A stretch of 64,000 nt of DNA from AC-32 sp963717475 (lineage in GTDB: Bacteria; Actinomycetota; Thermoleophilia; Gaiellales; Gaiellaceae): positions 1,116,001 to 1,180,000 of the forward strand of contig OY970337.1 of assembly GCA_963717475.1 (NCBI GenBank), given 5' to 3'. The translations under genes and the position numbers were made by a program. Each line of letters begins with the position of its first letter. The stretch's first letter is position 1. This document shows positions 42,962 to 52,035 of the stretch, piece after piece. Under the pieces are notes generated by a model. The model did not search any database. It was not told the DNA's origin and was given only the letters and a program-made list of their open reading frames with translations.

Positions 42962-44006
42962 ATGAAGCGAACCTGGACGCTGATCGGGCTCGACCGCCGC
43001 GGTAACTGTCGCAGCCGGTATCGCGCACTACGCCGGAGCGCCTGCACTGCTGACGTTCGTGATCGCGACCCTCGCGCTCGCGGGCCTTGCGTGGATCGTC
43101 TCCTTCGCGACGGAGCAGGTCGGCGAGCGCTTCGGGCCGGCCGTGACCGGAGTGCTGCAGTCGACGCTCGGGAATCTGCCCGAGTTCTTCATCGTCATCT
43201 TCGCGCTGTCGGCCGGCGAGCTCGTCGTCGCTCGAACCGCGATCCTCGGCTCGATCTTCGCCAACGCGCTGTTCGTCCTCGGGATCGCGATCGTCGTGGG
43301 CGCCATGGCGAGCCCCGACCGCGTCATGCGCTTCCATCCGCGACTGCCCAAGGACAACGCGATCCTGATGCTGCTCGCCAGCTTTCTGATCACGATCCTC
43401 GGGCTATCGGCCGCCAGCGGCGACAAGGCCTCACACCACGCGAAGGCGATCTCCGTGATCGGGGCGATCGCGCTGCTGGTCACCTATGGCGTGTGGCTGA
43501 TCGACTACCTCCGCTCCGACGCCGGCCACGAGCCGAGCGGAACACCGCGCGTCTCGATGCGGCTCTCACTGGTGCTGCTGGCGGTCGCCGGCGTGGGAGC
43601 GGCGTTCGTCGCAGACTGGTTCGTGACCGCGTTGACGCCGGCGATGGAGCGGATCGGCGTCCCGAAGGCCTTTGCCGGCCTCGTGGTGGTCGGCATCGCC
43701 GGAAACGCCGTCGAGAACGCGACCGGTGTCGTGCTCGCGGCGAAAGGCGAGGCCGACCTGGCGATCTCGGTGATCAAGAACTCCGTCGCCCAGATCACCG
43801 CCTTCCTGTTTCCCGCGCTCGTGCTCGTCTCGCTGGCGTTCGCGACCTCGCTCACGTTCGCGCTCGGCCCCGTCTACATCGGCGCGCTGTTTCTCACGGC
43901 CATCGCGATGTGGCTGATCACGAGCGACGGCGAGGCGACCGTCTTCGAAGGGGTCGCGTTGATCTCGCTCTACGTGATCCTTGCGGTGCTGACGTTCTAC
44001 GAGTAG
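42962..44006 (+). CDS. CaCA-family Ca2+/H+ (cation/proton) antiporter, one frameshift at N-terminus
   Basis: The ATG at 42962 gives MKRTWTLIGL; one extra base at about 42992 then shifts the frame, and TAAVTVAAGIAHYAGAPALL leads into the main frame without a gap. Eleven helices in total. The two alpha repeats are present: GVLQSTLGNLPEFFIVIFAL (Glu) and AGLVVVGIAGNAVENATGVV (Glu), the cation-binding sites of CAX exchangers. It imports protons and exports Ca2+ (or Mn2+). It is divergent from the heavy-metal ATPase. Confidence 0.85.
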
Positions 44007-44016
44007 CGGCCTGGCG

Positions 44017-44334
44017 TCAGAGGCCCTCCGCCTCTTCCGCCTTCTCCCCGCGCTCGACGATGTCGCCTTCGCTGAACAGGATCTCCTCGAGGGCGACGCG
44101 CCACTTCGGCGTGCGGCGCAGCAGGAACTCCAGGTCCATGCCGAAGTGCTTGAACTCCTCCGCCTGAGCGTTCTCCATGATCGCCTTGGCCTGCTTGTCC
44201 GGCTCGAGCGACATCCGCTGCTCGTACCAGCCGATTGCCTCGGCCTCCTCGGTCAGCGACGCGATCATCCGCGCGAAGGTCCTGGTCTCGGCGCTCAGCT
44301 CGCCGGCCGGCTCGTGGTACTGCTCGAAGCCCAT
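44017..44334 (-). CDS. Encapsulated ferritin-type (EncFtn) protein, orphan
   Basis: A 105-aa protein. ASLTEEAEAIGWYEQRM and AQAEEFKHFGMDLEFLLRR match EncFtn in both motif and spacing: E30, W36, Y37, E60 and H63 correspond to E32, W38, Y39, E62 and H65 of the Rhodospirillum rubrum protein, so the ferroxidase site at the dimer interface should form. Typical cargo proteins carry a C-terminal encapsulin-targeting peptide (Gly/Leu-rich). This one ends in an acidic tail, GEKAEEAEGL, and no encapsulin shell gene lies within the window. AGGAGGCGAG precedes the ATG at 44334. It is the last gene of the arc/ATPase/nhaC run. Confidence 0.82.
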   Translation of the reverse strand: MGFEQYHEPAGELSAETRTFARMIASLTEEAEAIGWYEQRMSLEPDKQAKAIMENAQAEEFKHFGMDLEFLLRRTPKWRVALEEILFSEGDIVERGEKAEEAEGL

Positions 44335-44377
44335 CTCGCCTCCTTGTTCGTAGGTGCCGCTTGTGGGACTGACGACG

Positions 44378-45907
44378 TCAGGCGCCGGCCTCCGGTGCCG
44401 CACGGGCTCCGTCAAGGTCGAGAGGCTCCTCCACGTCTGCTGCGGTCGTGGCCTCCGGGACCTTGAAGCCGAGGAATCCGTACGCCACGTCGAGGATCGG
44501 GCTCAACAAGTTGAAGAAGCAATACGGGAAGTAGGCGGCCGTCGACACGCCGAGCACGCCCGAGATGTAGGCGCCGCACGTGTTCCACGGGACGAGGACC
44601 GACGTGACGGTGCCCGAGTCCTCGACCGCTCGGCTCAGCACCTGCGGCGCGAGGCCCCGGCGCTCGAACTCGTTGCGGAACATGCGCGCCGGCAGGACGT
44701 CGGCGACGTACTGGTCGCCGGCGATCACGTTCAGGCCGATGCCGCTGCCGTTGACCGCGGCGATCAGCCGCCCGCGGGTCGGTGCATGCGCCACGACCGG
44801 CTCGAGTAGCCGCGCGAGGAAGCCGGCGTGCTCCATGATCGCGGCGAACGACAGCGCCGCCAGGACGAGCCAGATGGTCGTGAGCAGGCTCGACATTCCC
44901 CCGCGCGAGAAGAGCTGGTCGATCGCGGCGTTGCCGCTCTTGCTCACGAAGCCGGTGGCCATCGCGGCGTAGATCCCCTTGATCCCGACGGCTACCGGGT
45001 TGCTCCCCGGCTCGTCCACGAACGCCTTCACCACCGTCCACTGCGTGAAGCAGGCGAGGATGCCGGCGAAGAGCGCCGAGCCGAGAATGGCCAGGAACGG
45101 CGGCACCTTCTTCACGGTGAAGACGACGAGCAGCGCGAGCGGCAGCAGGTTCAGCGCGGTGATGTTGAACTCGTTCCTCAAGACCTCGAGGGCCGCGTCG
45201 GTGCTCACGCCTCCCTTCGGCTCGGCGAGAAACCCCAGCACCAGGAAGGCGACGAGGCTGAACCCGAGCGCGGGGCCCGCCGTCCAGAACATGTTCCGGA
45301 TGTGCTGACCGGTGGTGAGCCCGCGCCCGACCAGCTTCGGCACGAGGATCGTCGTCTCCGAGAGCGGCGTCATCTTGTCGCCGAAGTAGGCGCCGCAGAT
45401 CACTGCGCCGGCCGCGGTCGCCTCCGAGAGGCCCATGACCTTGGACATCCCGACGAAGGCGACGCCGAGCGTCCCCGCCGTCGTCCACGAGCTCCCGGTC
45501 ACCATCCCGACGAGGGCGCAGATCGCCGCGGTCGTGACGTAGAAGATCGTCGGGTTGAGCAGGCGCACCCCGTAGTCGACGACCGTCGGGATCGTGCCGG
45601 CCATGTTCCAGGTGCCGATCAGCGCGCCGACCGCGAGCAGGATGAAGATCGCGCTCATCGCCGTGGTCACTCCGCCGACCGCGGCGTCGGCGATCGCGGC
45701 AGACGTGTAGCCGTTCTTGAGCGCCATCAGGCTCGCGAAGGCCGCGCTGAGCAGCAGGGCGACCTGCAGGGGCCCGTCCGTCGCGCTGACTCCGAAGAGG
45801 ACGATCGTGAGGACGATCAACGTGATCAGCACGATCACGGGCAGGATCGCGTCGAGCAGGGTCGGCGGTCGAGGACTCGGTTCCGGGCCGGCGCCCATCT
45901 CCGTCAC
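44378..45907 (-). CDS. nhaC: Na+/H+ antiporter NhaC
   Basis: A 509-aa carrier with about 12 helices. GTWNMAGTIPTVVDYG, GMVTGSSWTTAGTLGVAFVG, GAYFGDKMTPLSETT (typical NhaC, with Asp/Lys) and NVIAGDQYVADVLPARMF are the family signatures. It exports Na+ for protons, or takes part in malate/lactate-coupled exchange in some members. The start overlaps the ATPase stop as ATGA, so it is translationally coupled to it. The C-terminal tail is acidic (DVEEPLDLDG). Confidence 0.9.
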   Translation of the reverse strand: MTEMGAGPEPSPRPPTLLDAILPVIVLITLIVLTIVLFGVSATDGPLQVALLLSAAFASLMALKNGYTSAAIADAAVGGVTTAMSAIFILLAVGALIGTWNMAGTIPTVVDYGVRLLNPTIFYVTTAAICALVGMVTGSSWTTAGTLGVAFVGMSKVMGLSEATAAGAVICGAYFGDKMTPLSETTILVPKLVGRGLTTGQHIRNMFWTAGPALGFSLVAFLVLGFLAEPKGGVSTDAALEVLRNEFNITALNLLPLALLVVFTVKKVPPFLAILGSALFAGILACFTQWTVVKAFVDEPGSNPVAVGIKGIYAAMATGFVSKSGNAAIDQLFSRGGMSSLLTTIWLVLAALSFAAIMEHAGFLARLLEPVVAHAPTRGRLIAAVNGSGIGLNVIAGDQYVADVLPARMFRNEFERRGLAPQVLSRAVEDSGTVTSVLVPWNTCGAYISGVLGVSTAAYFPYCFFNLLSPILDVAYGFLGFKVPEATTAADVEEPLDLDGARAAPEAGA

Positions 45908-48702
45908 GGAGAGGGGTTCACAGCCGGCATGCCTTCAGGCGCTTCGTCGGCCGTGGCCGGCGACGGCCCGCGCCGCTGGAGCCAGATCCGCCTCGCCTCG
46001 GACACAGGCACGATCGCGAGCCCGACGACGATGCAGACGAGCCACTGGTGCCCGTTCAGGTGGACGGTGTGCAGGACACGCTGCATGAGCCCGAGCTCGG
46101 CGCCGAGCACGATCGCGACGAGGGACCCGCCCGTGCAGAACAGGAACATCCGGTCCTCGAGCACCTCGAGCGAGAAGATCGAGCGCCGCTCGTCGCGCGT
46201 GGCCAGCGAGAAGACCACGTTGCTGATCGCGAACGTCGTCATCCCCATCGTGCGCGCGATCGCGCTGCTCCCGTAGTGGTCGTCCGCCCACCCGATCACC
46301 CCGAGCGTCGCCCCGCCGAGGACGAGGCCCGCGATGCAGACCCAGATCAGGAGCGGCCGCGGCAGGATCGGCTCGTCGGAGGCACGCGGCTTGCGCTTCA
46401 TCAGGCCCTCCGCAGGCTTCCCGTAGCCGAGCCCGATCGCCTGGAGCACCTGCGTCGAGAAGTTGATGTACAGGGTCTGGAGCGGGACGAACGGGACGCC
46501 GCCCACGATGTTGAAGATGCTCGCGCCGAGGAAGGTGACGATGAAGCCGACCAGCACGCCCATCTGGAAGCGGATGTACTTCGTCAGGTTGTCGTAGAGA
46601 CCACGGCCGAGCTCGACGGCCTTCACGATCGTCGCGAAGTTGTCGTCCGTGAGGATCATCGTCGCGGCCTCTTTCGAGACCTCCGTGCCGGTGATGCCCA
46701 TGGCGATGCCGATGTCGGCGCTCTTGAGGGCCGGGGCGTCGTTCACGCCGTCCCCGGTCATCGCGACGATGTCGCCCTTTCGCTTCAGCGAGGCGACGAG
46801 GCGCACCTTGTCCTCGGGGGCCACGCGCGCGATCACGCCGATGTCGTCGATCGCGGTGTCGAGCTCGTCGTCGGACATCGCCTTGAACTCGGCGCCGGTG
46901 ATCGCCTTGCCGGTGATGCCGAGCTCCTTGGCGATCGCCGCGGCCGTGACGGCGTGGTCGCCGGTGATCATCCGCACGCGGATCCCCGCCGCATGCGCGG
47001 TCTCGATCGCCGACTTCGCCGTCGGCCGGGGCGGATCGACGATTCCGACGAGTGCAAGGACGGTCAGGCCGTCCAGCAGCGGAAGCAGGTCAGCCGACGG
47101 ATCGAACCCGTCGGCGTCGAAGTCCTTGCGCCCGGTCGCCAGCACGCGCAGGCCCTGGCCCGCGAGGCGCTCGTTTTCCTCCATGTAGCGCTGCTTGAAC
47201 GCGTCGTCCGCCGGGACGATCGAAAGGTCCTCGGGGTCGGGTCGCGAGGCAGCCCGGGCGAGCAGCTGGTCGGGCGCGCCCTTGACGAAGGCGCGGACGA
47301 CGTCTTTGCCGTTCTCGTCGCGCATCCGGTGGAAGGTGCCCATCAGCTTGTACGCGGAGTCGAACGGGAGCTCCGCGACGCGTGGGTACTCCTGCCGCGT
47401 CTCGGCGGCAGCGAGGCCGCCCTTCTCGGCGAGCACGACGAGGGCGCCCTCGGTCGGATCGCCGATCAGGCCTCCGTCCTTGACGACCGCATCCGAGCAG
47501 AGCGCCATCGGCAGCAGGAACTGCTGGAGCGGCACCTCCGGTGGGCCGAAGACCTGTTTGATCGTCCCCTCCGTCGCGTAGCCGCCGCCCGAGATCGTGT
47601 AGCGCCGCCCCGGGACCGTCAGCTCGACGGCGGTCATCTGGTTGAGCGTGAGCGTCCCGGTCTTGTCGGAGTTGATCGCCGAGGTCGAGCCGAGGGTCTC
47701 GGTCGAGCGGAGCCGCTTCATGATCGCGTTCGCCTTCGCGAGCATCTGCGTCCCGTAGGAGAGGATCGTCGTGACGACCGCCGGAAGCCCCGTCGGAATG
47801 GCGGAGATCGCGAAGGCGATGGCCGCCGTGAAGACCGTGTCGAAGCTCTGGTCGCGCGAGAGATTGAGGATGATCGAGAGCGCGACCGAGCCGCCGGCAA
47901 TGAGCAGGATCTGGCTGGTCAGCTTCTTGAGCTGGACCGTGAGCGGCGTGTCGGCGTCCTCGGTCGCCTGGAGCATGTGCGAGATGTGCCCGACCTCCGT
48001 CGACATCCCGGTCGACGTGACGACGAACGCTCCCGAGCCGCGGGTCACGTTCGTGTTCATGTAGACCATGTCGGTGCGGTCGCCGAGCGGCGTGTCGGCT
48101 GCGTCGACGGCGTCGATGCCCTTGGAGACCGGCATGCTCTCGCCGGTCAGCGCCGACTCGGCCACCTCGAGGGTCGCGGCTGACAGCAGGCGGCCGTCGG
48201 CCGGCACCACGTCGCCCGCCTCGATCGAGACGACGTCGCCGGGCACGAGCTGCTCGGCCGGGATCTGGATGAGCTCGCCGTCGCGGCGCACGCGCGCCTT
48301 GACGATCATCATCTTCTGCAGGGCCGCGACCGCCTCGGCGGCCTTCCCCTCCTGGCGCAGGCCGAGCACGGCGTTGAACAGCGTCAGGAAGAGCAGGACG
48401 AGGCCGGTGCCGAGCTCCTTCAGCGGGTAGAGGCTGCCGATCCCCGCGGCGAGCAGGACGATCTGCATCGGGTCGCGGTACTGGCGCACGAACGCGCGCC
48501 AGCGCGGCTCGACCGCGGCCTCCGCGAACTTGTTGGGGCCGACCGAGGCGAGCCGCGACGAGGCTTCCGCGGCCGAGAGGCCGCTCCCCGGGTCGACGCC
48601 GAGGCGCCCGCCGATGTCGTCGGGCGCGAGCGTGTGCCAGGCAACGGACTGCGAGTCGCCGAGCCCGTCGGTCGCAGCGGGAGCTTTTTCTGCCGTTGCC
48701 AT
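45904..48702 (-). CDS. P2-type cation ATPase lacking canonical Ca2+ ligands
   Basis: A 932-aa CtpF/PMR1-like pump with an N-terminal cation ATPase domain (LGVDPGSGLSAAEASSRL), an ATP-binding domain, and ten helices. Phosphorylation motif INSDKTGTLTLNQMT (normally CSDKTGT), hinge MTGDGVNDAPALK, actuator ESALTGESMPVSK. In helix 4 SAIPTGLPAVV has Thr where SERCA has Glu309 (PEGLP); in helix 6 LYINFSTQVLQAIG has Gln where Asp800 is expected (INLVTDG). So Ca2+ is an unlikely cargo; H+, Na+ or K+ are possible. Four bp overlap with nhaC; 22 bp after arcC. It is probably ATP-fed by carbamate kinase. Confidence 0.9.
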   Translation of the reverse strand: MATAEKAPAATDGLGDSQSVAWHTLAPDDIGGRLGVDPGSGLSAAEASSRLASVGPNKFAEAAVEPRWRAFVRQYRDPMQIVLLAAGIGSLYPLKELGTGLVLLFLTLFNAVLGLRQEGKAAEAVAALQKMMIVKARVRRDGELIQIPAEQLVPGDVVSIEAGDVVPADGRLLSAATLEVAESALTGESMPVSKGIDAVDAADTPLGDRTDMVYMNTNVTRGSGAFVVTSTGMSTEVGHISHMLQATEDADTPLTVQLKKLTSQILLIAGGSVALSIILNLSRDQSFDTVFTAAIAFAISAIPTGLPAVVTTILSYGTQMLAKANAIMKRLRSTETLGSTSAINSDKTGTLTLNQMTAVELTVPGRRYTISGGGYATEGTIKQVFGPPEVPLQQFLLPMALCSDAVVKDGGLIGDPTEGALVVLAEKGGLAAAETRQEYPRVAELPFDSAYKLMGTFHRMRDENGKDVVRAFVKGAPDQLLARAASRPDPEDLSIVPADDAFKQRYMEENERLAGQGLRVLATGRKDFDADGFDPSADLLPLLDGLTVLALVGIVDPPRPTAKSAIETAHAAGIRVRMITGDHAVTAAAIAKELGITGKAITGAEFKAMSDDELDTAIDDIGVIARVAPEDKVRLVASLKRKGDIVAMTGDGVNDAPALKSADIGIAMGITGTEVSKEAATMILTDDNFATIVKAVELGRGLYDNLTKYIRFQMGVLVGFIVTFLGASIFNIVGGVPFVPLQTLYINFSTQVLQAIGLGYGKPAEGLMKRKPRASDEPILPRPLLIWVCIAGLVLGGATLGVIGWADDHYGSSAIARTMGMTTFAISNVVFSLATRDERRSIFSLEVLEDRMFLFCTGGSLVAIVLGAELGLMQRVLHTVHLNGHQWLVCIVVGLAIVPVSEARRIWLQRRGPSPATADEAPEGMPAVNPSP

Positions 48703-48724
48703 CTCGCAGTCTCCTTCCGTTAGC

Positions 48725-49679
48725 TCAGTGCGCCGCCCCGACCTCGAGCCCGGCTGCGTCGAGGGTGACGATCGTCCCCGCCTCGCCGCGAAGCAGGGCC
48801 GGCGTGTCGTTGATCGAGCCGATCGCGGCCAGCCCGCCGGACTCCTCGACGAACTGGCAGGCGGCGCGCACCTTCGGCCCCATCGAGCCCGCCGCGAACT
48901 CGGCCGCGCCGAGCGCCTCCGGAGTCGCCCGTCGGATCGCCTTCTGTTCCGGTGTCCCCCAGTCCGCGTAGACCGCGTCGACGTCGGTGACGATCACGAG
49001 CGCGTCCGCGTGCAGGTCCCTGGCGAGCAGCGCGCTCGCGAGGTCCTTGTCGATCACGGCCTCCACGCCGACGAGCTGCCGGCCCGGCGTCGCCGTCGGC
49101 GTCCGTGTACATGACCGGGATGCCGCCGCCGCCGGCGCAGATGACGACCGCGCCGTGATCGAGCAGCCACTCCACCGGCTCGATCCCGAAGATCCGCTGC
49201 GGCAGCGGAGACGGCACGACTCGGCGGAAGCTGTCCCCGTCGGGCTTGAACACCCAGCCCTTCTCGGCCGCGAGCTTCTCCGAGTCGGCTTTCGTGTAGA
49301 CGGGGCCGATCGGCTTGGTCGGGTCCTGGAACGCGGGGTCGTCGGGATCGACCTCGATCAGGGTCAAGAGCGAGGCGAGCCGCTTCTCGAACGGCAGCTC
49401 GTTCCCGAGCTCCTGCTGAATGAGGTAGCCGATCATGCCCTCGGTCTGGGCGCCGAGCAGGTCGAGGGGATACGGCTCGACCTCGGTGTACGCGGAGCCC
49501 TGCAGGGCGAGCAGCCCGACCTGCGGGCCGTTGCCGTGCGAGATGACGAGCTCGTGCTCGAGCGCCACTGGCGCGAGGGCCTTGCACGCCGCACGCGCGT
49601 TGGCGCGCTGGTTCTCGGCCGACAGCGGCTCCCCCCGCCGGAGCAGGGCGTTTCCGCCGAGTGCGGCGACGACTCGCAT
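48725..49679 (-). CDS. arcC: Carbamate kinase, one frameshift
   Basis: The first two thirds (MRVVAALGGNALLRRGEPLS, LVISHGNGPQVGLLALQ, LLGAQTEGMIGYLIQQEL, ICAGGGGIPV) run in one frame to about 49090. The last third (VGVEAVIDKDLASALLA, TDVDAVYADWGTP, AGSMGPKVRAACQFVE, GTIVTLDAAG) is in another. Removing one G from GGGCCGG restores GDAGRQLVGVEAVIDKD. About 317 aa once joined, the usual length. It makes ATP and carbamate from carbamoyl phosphate, the last step of the arginine deiminase pathway. It lies two bp after the arcB stop. Confidence 0.88.
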
Positions 49680-49681
49680 CG

Positions 49682-50689
49682 TCAGTCCCCGAGGGTCGCG
49701 ACCATCACGGCCTTGATCGTGTGCAGCCGGTTCTCGGCCTCGTCGAAGACGAGCGACGCCGGCGACTCGAAGACCTCCTCGGTCACTTCGAGGCAGTCCA
49801 TCCCGAACTTCTCGAAGATCTCCTTGCCGACCTCGGTGTCGGTGTTGTGGAAGGCCGGCAGGCAGTGCATGAACTTCGCATCGGGGTTGCCGGTCGCGGC
49901 CATCGTCTCGGCGTTCACCTGGTACGGCTTCAGCAGGTCGATCCGCTCGGCCCAGACCTCGTCGGCCTCGCCCATCGAGACCCAGACGTCCGTGAGCAGC
50001 ACGTCGGCGCCGCGCACGGCCTCGCCCACGTCGTCGGTGATCGTGATCGTGGCGCCGGTCTCTTCGGCGATCGAGTTCGCCATCCCGGTGATCTCGTCAC
50101 GCGGCCAGAGCGACTTCGGGCTGGCGATCCGAACGTCCATGCCGAGCTTCGCCCCGCCGACCAGGTACGAGTCCGCCATGTTGAAGCGGGCGTCGCCGAG
50201 GTAGCAGAAGACGACCTCGTTGAGCGGCTTGGGAATGTGCTCCTTGAACGTGAGGAAGTCGGCCAGGATCTGGGTCGGGTGCCACTCGTCGGTGAGCCCG
50301 TTGTAGATCGGGACGCCGGCGTGCTCGGCGAGCTCCTCGGCGATCTCCTGGCCGAAGCCGCGGTACTCGATCGCGTCGTACATGCGGCCGAGCACCCGCG
50401 CGGTGTCCTTCACGGTCTCCTTGTGCCCCATGTGCGAGCCCGACGGCCCGATGAAGGTGACGTGGGCGCCCTGGTCGTAGGCGGCGACCTCGAACGCGCA
50501 GCGCGTCCTGGTCGAGTCCTTCTCGAAGATCAGCGCGATCTCCCTGCCGACGAGCTTCTGCTCCTCGCGGCCCTCCTTCTTGGCGGCCTTCAGATCCGCG
50601 GCCAGCTCGATCAGGTACGTGATCTCCTCCGGGCTGAAGTCGGCCAGCTTCAGCAGGTGCTTGCCCCTCAGGTCGACGATGGTGCTCAT
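49682..50689 (-). CDS. arcB: Ornithine carbamoyltransferase, catabolic
   Basis: A 335-aa enzyme. FEKDSTRTRCAFEVAAYDQG is the carbamoyl-phosphate loop; GRMYDAIEYRGFGQ, IYNGLTDEWHPTQILADF and FMHCLPAFHNTDTEVG are the other active-site segments. AAGGAGC precedes the ATG at 50689. The gene lies between arginine deiminase and carbamate kinase, which indicates the degradative role: citrulline plus phosphate to ornithine plus carbamoyl phosphate. Length and motifs are normal. Confidence 0.93.
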   Translation of the reverse strand: MSTIVDLRGKHLLKLADFSPEEITYLIELAADLKAAKKEGREEQKLVGREIALIFEKDSTRTRCAFEVAAYDQGAHVTFIGPSGSHMGHKETVKDTARVLGRMYDAIEYRGFGQEIAEELAEHAGVPIYNGLTDEWHPTQILADFLTFKEHIPKPLNEVVFCYLGDARFNMADSYLVGGAKLGMDVRIASPKSLWPRDEITGMANSIAEETGATITITDDVGEAVRGADVLLTDVWVSMGEADEVWAERIDLLKPYQVNAETMAATGNPDAKFMHCLPAFHNTDTEVGKEIFEKFGMDCLEVTEEVFESPASLVFDEAENRLHTIKAVMVATLGD

Positions 50690-50705
50690 GGACGTGCTCC
50701 TTTCC

Positions 50706-51938
50706 TCATGCCTCACGAACGATCGGGCAGGTCATGCAGTGGCCGCCGCCGCGCCCGCGGCCGAGCTCCTGCCCGGCGATTGCCAGTACCTCGATTCCTG
50801 CCTTGGCGAGCTTCGCATTGGTCGCTTCGTTGCGCTCGTACGCCACGACGACGCCCGGCTCGAGCGCCACGACGTTGTTGCCGTCGTCCCACTGCGAGCG
50901 CTCCGCCTCGAACTCGTCGCCGGCGGTCGGGACGAGCTTCAGCTGCTCGAGCCCGAGCGCGTCCTTCACTTCGTCCAGGAAGGTGCGCTCAGAGACCTCG
51001 GCCTGAACCCCGCTCGCGCCACCCGGCGTGAACAGGATCGGCCGGATCTGGTCGACGACCGGCTCGTAGAGCGTCGCGATGTCGTGGTCGCAGAACGTGA
51101 AGACCGTGTCGAGGTGCATCGCCGCACGATCACGCGGCATCTGAGCCCCGATCACCAGGCGAGCGGCACCGGCCTCGAACATATTGCGGGCGAGGATGCT
51201 GACCGCCCTGGCGGTGCTGCGCTCGCCCATCCCCACGAGGACGACTCCGTCGCCCGCAGGCATCATGTCGCCGCCTTCCATCCGCGCGGAGCCCCAGTCG
51301 TGGTCTGCGCCTCCGAACCAGATCTTGAAGTCGGCATCGCGGAAGCGTGGGTGGAAGCGGTAGATCGCCTCCACGTTCAGCGTCTCGAGCTGGCGGGCCG
51401 GCCAGAACATCGGGTTGAGGCTGACCCCGCCGAAGAGCCAGGCGCTGGTGTCGCGCGTGAACAGCTGGTTCGGCAGCGGCGGCAGCACGAAATCCGTCTG
51501 GCCGAGCGCCGGGCCGATCGCAGACTTGATCTCGTCGGGAAGCTCGAGCACGGTGATCCCGCCGGTCAGACGAGTCGCGAGCTCCTCGGCAGGCATCTCC
51601 GTCAGCCACTCTGTGAGCGGCTCGGTGAACATGACCGTGACCTCTTCGGGACGGACCCGCCGCGAGAGAAGCCACTCGCGAGCCTCCTTGTCTTCGAGCG
51701 TCTGGGTCAGCAGCTCGTGCAGGAGCAGGACCTCGACGCCGCGCTCGCGCATCAGGTCGACGAAGGCGTCGAACTCCTGCCGGGCGCGCCGCACCCAGAT
51801 GACGTCGTCGAAGAGCAGCTCGTGGCAGTTGCTCGGCGAGAGGCGCTCGTGCGCCAGGTCGGGCCTGTGCACCATCACCGTGTGCAGCTTCCCGACTTCG
51901 GAGTGTGTTCCCAGGACGGTGTCGGTGACGGTGCTCAA
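50706..51938 (-). CDS. arcA: Arginine deiminase
   Basis: A 410-aa guanidino-modifying enzyme. LHTVMVHRPDLAHERLSPSN opens it; LFTRDTSAWLFGG, EGGDMMPAGDGVVLVG, HLDTVFTFCDHD and the catalytic Cys in GRGGGHCMTCPIVREA complete the active site. It turns arginine into citrulline and ammonia, which yields ATP through ArcB and ArcC and raises internal pH. It lies 16 bp before arcB, with a strong hairpin between its start and the preceding gene. AAGGAGC precedes the ATG. Confidence 0.93.
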   Translation of the reverse strand: MSTVTDTVLGTHSEVGKLHTVMVHRPDLAHERLSPSNCHELLFDDVIWVRRARQEFDAFVDLMRERGVEVLLLHELLTQTLEDKEAREWLLSRRVRPEEVTVMFTEPLTEWLTEMPAEELATRLTGGITVLELPDEIKSAIGPALGQTDFVLPPLPNQLFTRDTSAWLFGGVSLNPMFWPARQLETLNVEAIYRFHPRFRDADFKIWFGGADHDWGSARMEGGDMMPAGDGVVLVGMGERSTARAVSILARNMFEAGAARLVIGAQMPRDRAAMHLDTVFTFCDHDIATLYEPVVDQIRPILFTPGGASGVQAEVSERTFLDEVKDALGLEQLKLVPTAGDEFEAERSQWDDGNNVVALEPGVVVAYERNEATNAKLAKAGIEVLAIAGQELGRGRGGGHCMTCPIVREA

Positions 51939-51960
51939 GGCGTGCTCCTTTCAGGCTCGG

Positions 51961-51997
51961 CCGGTCGCGGCGACGAGGAGAGAATCGTCGCGACCGG
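51961..51997 (-). promoter_or_regulatory. Long inverted repeat in the arcA leader
   Basis: Arms CCGGTCGCG (51961-51969) and CGCGACCGG (51989-51997) are perfect; inner CGACG/CGTCG bases extend pairing with a two-base bulge. Loop about ten bases, GAGAGAA-like. No T-tract follows, so a standard terminator is less likely than an RNA stem before the arcA ribosome site or a protein site. Confidence 0.5.
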
Positions 51998-52035
51998 GCG
52001 GCTCGGCGACATCACCCCGGCCGGATGAGGCTCAT

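Noticed and set aside
48716..48730. GTTAGCTCAGTG looks like a tRNA D-arm
   Set aside because: No acceptor stem, anticodon arm or T-arm can be built around it; it is the end of arcC and the ATPase leader.
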